From NCBI GenBank assembly GCA_002179805.1, contig NAVB01000095.1, positions 78,256 to 142,255 of the forward strand: 64,000 bases of DNA. Direction: 5' to 3'. The stretch is from Acanthamoeba lenticulata (lineage: Eukaryota > Discosea > Longamoebia > Acanthamoebidae). The notes below the pieces were generated by a model. The model was given only the letters and a program-made list of their open reading frames with translations, searched no databases and had not been told where the DNA came from. Made by a program: the position numbers and the translations under genes. Of this stretch, positions 62,422 to 64,000 are shown one piece after another. Within the stretch, counting starts at the first letter, position 1, and every line of letters starts with the position of its first letter.

Positions 62422-62889
62422 TCAGGCGGACGCGGCTTCCGGCGGCCCGCCAAAGGTCTTTATTGTGTCGATGGCGAGCAGGAGCATGTCAAAGAAGGAG
62501 CTCACCACCGTGCGCAGCATGCGCACTTCAAACGCCTCGTAGGTCCTGGTTCCAGGTTCAGAACGACGACGCGAATAGAAACGACGACGAGCAAGGTGTG
62601 AGGAGGGCGAGGCACGTACACGTGAAGCACGCCGTCCTTGGCCTCGAGGGTTCGTCGCACGACGGTGGGCTTTAGCTCTTTGTCCACCTCAAGCGACGTG
62701 CGCACAATGTCGGCCCACTCGGCTTGCGGGAATGGGATGGCAAGATTGCTGCCAATGCAAATATCAGTGGAACAGACCGATTGATGGGGAGGGGCAGGAG
62801 CCTTACAATTTATGAGGGAAGACGAGGCCTGCAGTCTGCAGAGGCTCGTCGGCCACATCTGGTTCATACTCGAGATCATCATCCGCCAT
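62422..62889 (-). CDS. Pcc1/LAGE3-type subunit of the KEOPS (EKC) complex
   Basis: Three exons with consistent phases: 62807-62889, 62620-62748 and 62422-62545, total 336 nt, 111 residues. The ATG at 62889 gives MADDDLEYEPDVADEPL. The core reads NLAIPFPQAEWADIVRTSL, DKELKPTVVRRTLEAKDG, then VTYEAFEVRMLRTVVSSF, FDMLLLAIDTIKTFG. This is the full Pcc1 pattern (IPF, repeated hydrophobic strand, RMLR, NS/SS-F helix) at the usual short length. Pcc1 dimerises the KEOPS complex, which with Kae1, Bud32 and Cgi121 makes the t6A modification on ANN-decoding tRNAs. It is a small gene with two short introns and would be easy to miss. Confidence 0.88.
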
Positions 62890-63051
62890 CTTCGACTTTG
62901 TCTTCCTTCCAGCTTGGTCGGCAGCCTGGCGCTTCATTCACTGCAATCGATTTGATCGATTTTTGTCTTTAGAATTAAAAAATTCCCAATTTAATTTAAT
63001 TTGTTTTTAGCAACTTTTCTTTATTTGCTGTATCGGCAGCTCTCCAACATC

Positions 63052-64000
63052 TAGGCAAAGGGCTTGCTGGTGAGGAGGCGCTGAAGCATGTCCAACGCGT
63101 GCTTGGGCTGGTTGTAGGGCACCATGTGGCCTGTTTCGGGTGCACGATGAGGGACACGAGTGAGCCTTGGTCATGGCGGTGTTGGGAGGAAGCCTGAAAA
63201 CGTACCAGCATCGTTGACGACGAGGTAGGTCAGGCCGTTCGCCGAGCGAACCGAACCGGCGACCTTGCCGTCCACCGTCCACGTTCCGTTCCCTACCAAG
63301 TCGCGTGCGCATCATGAGCCAACAATAAATTTCCAATTAAACTAAATAAATAATGAAAAAGAACGAAGTGGTGGACGCCGTACGGGCGCTGTTGAAGGCG
63401 GTCTTGCCGGGCCAGATCATGGTGTCAAGCATCTCGCTGGTTCCGTAGAAATCGACCACGAGATCGTAGTTGCCGTTGTAGATGAGGACCGGGATGCTGC
63501 GGAGGATGATGGGCAGGTCGAAGCGGTACGAGTACTCAAAGTCCTTCGACTCGAACGGCGCGTAGGCCTGCAACGCACGCATGTGCGATCGCACAACGTG
63601 ATGAGAGAGAGCAGCATGAGGCGAGACGCGCCGCACGCGCACCTGAAACACATGGGAGATGATGGTGGCCTGCGGGTCGCTGCGCACGTTGGAGGATGTG
63701 AAGTTACGAGGATGGGCAGGGAACTCCTCTTCCGACAGCTTCGACCTTGAACTTCACGTAGTCGTAGAGCATCAACTCAACGACCGCGTCAAGGCCTTCT
63801 TCGACTGCTTTCTCGAGGAGCTTGGCGCGCGGGCCCTCGGTGAAGAAGCTATGGAGACGCTTCCACACGTCACGGTCTGAGCTGCACGCCATTGAACTGG
63901 AGGTTGACCTCTTTCGTCGAATAGTAGGCCGAGCTCTGGCGCATCTTGAGGGGCTCCTGGCGCTGGATATACTTGAGCCGCATGTACGGAGCCGCCGTCA
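63052..64000 (-). CDS. Serine carboxypeptidase (peptidase family S10), C-terminal part
   Basis: The gene runs off the right edge, so the catalytic Ser region is outside. Visible are ATIISHVFQ, FEYSYRFDLPIILRSIPVL, the catalytic-Asp segment IYNGNYDLVVDFYGTSEML (about 63440-63505) with MIWPGKTAFNSA, then GNGTWTVDGKVAG and LTYLVVNDA. After an intron follows the catalytic-His segment GHMVPYNQPKHALDMLQRLL, ending at TAG 63052-63054. Introns lie at about 63135-63205, 63293-63388, 63569-63642 and possibly near 63690-63720. Near 63885 the protein-like frame changes: YYSTKEVNLQFNGV upstream and CSSDRDVWKRLHSFF downstream are one base out of register with no room for an intron. This suggests a sequence error or a broken gene. 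Family members are lysosomal or secreted carboxypeptidases. Confidence 0.82.

Overview
The window looks like nuclear DNA of a free-living amoebozoan, most probably Acanthamoeba. The exons are GC-rich with strong G/C third positions. Genes are broken by many short GT-AG introns (about 40-110 nt), mostly with GTACG or GTGCG donors. The gene content fits Amoebozoa: an SHK-type SH2 kinase as in Dictyostelium, and a PstS-like receptor carrying two kinases and a cyclase domain. No bacterial operons, tRNA or rRNA genes, transposons or CRISPR arrays were recognised. The species call is inference.

Layout, left to right: the 3' end of an RCC1-repeat gene (+, 1-769); a DUF4436-type membrane protein (-, 919-2212); a large SNF2/RING/SAP helicase-like protein (+, 2878-9175); an F-box/WD40 protein (-, 9321-11307); a NAD kinase with a long disordered N-terminus (+, 11550-14955); a receptor with two periplasmic-binding-protein-like lobes, kinase, cyclase and kinase (+, 15354-21553); an RGG/LRR/PIN-domain protein (-, 21622-25578); a divergent ADP-ribosylglycohydrolase-fold protein (+, 25946-28069); a small probably lipidated protein (+, 28213-29126); a possible decayed gene (-, about 29190-29480); and a five-unit polyubiquitin gene with a frameshift (+, 29761-30905).

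It continues with a secretory membrane protein (-, 31167-32406); an NDR/LATS kinase (+, 32668-34656); a secreted protein of unknown role (+, 34916-36426); a lipoate-protein ligase (+, 36509-38398); an SHK kinase with a long Arg/Glu tail (-, 38730-42891); a HUWE1/UPL-type giant HECT ubiquitin ligase (+, 43518-56991); a bacterial-type isoleucyl-tRNA synthetase (+, 57410-62071) followed by a partial copy of its own 3' end; a Pcc1/LAGE3 KEOPS subunit (-, 62422-62889); and the C-terminal half of a serine carboxypeptidase (-, 63052-64000).

The genes do not form a pathway; this is an ordinary dense eukaryotic gene neighbourhood. Several encode ubiquitin-system parts (polyubiquitin, HECT E3, F-box, RING) or signalling kinases, but neighbourhood alone does not show they work together. 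The most unusual items are the multi-domain receptor with a non-canonical cyclase active site, the LRR-PIN fusion, and the glycohydrolase-fold protein that lacks the usual metal motif. Gene models were built by eye from reading frames and splice-site phase. Internal exon edges are best estimates unless positions are given.
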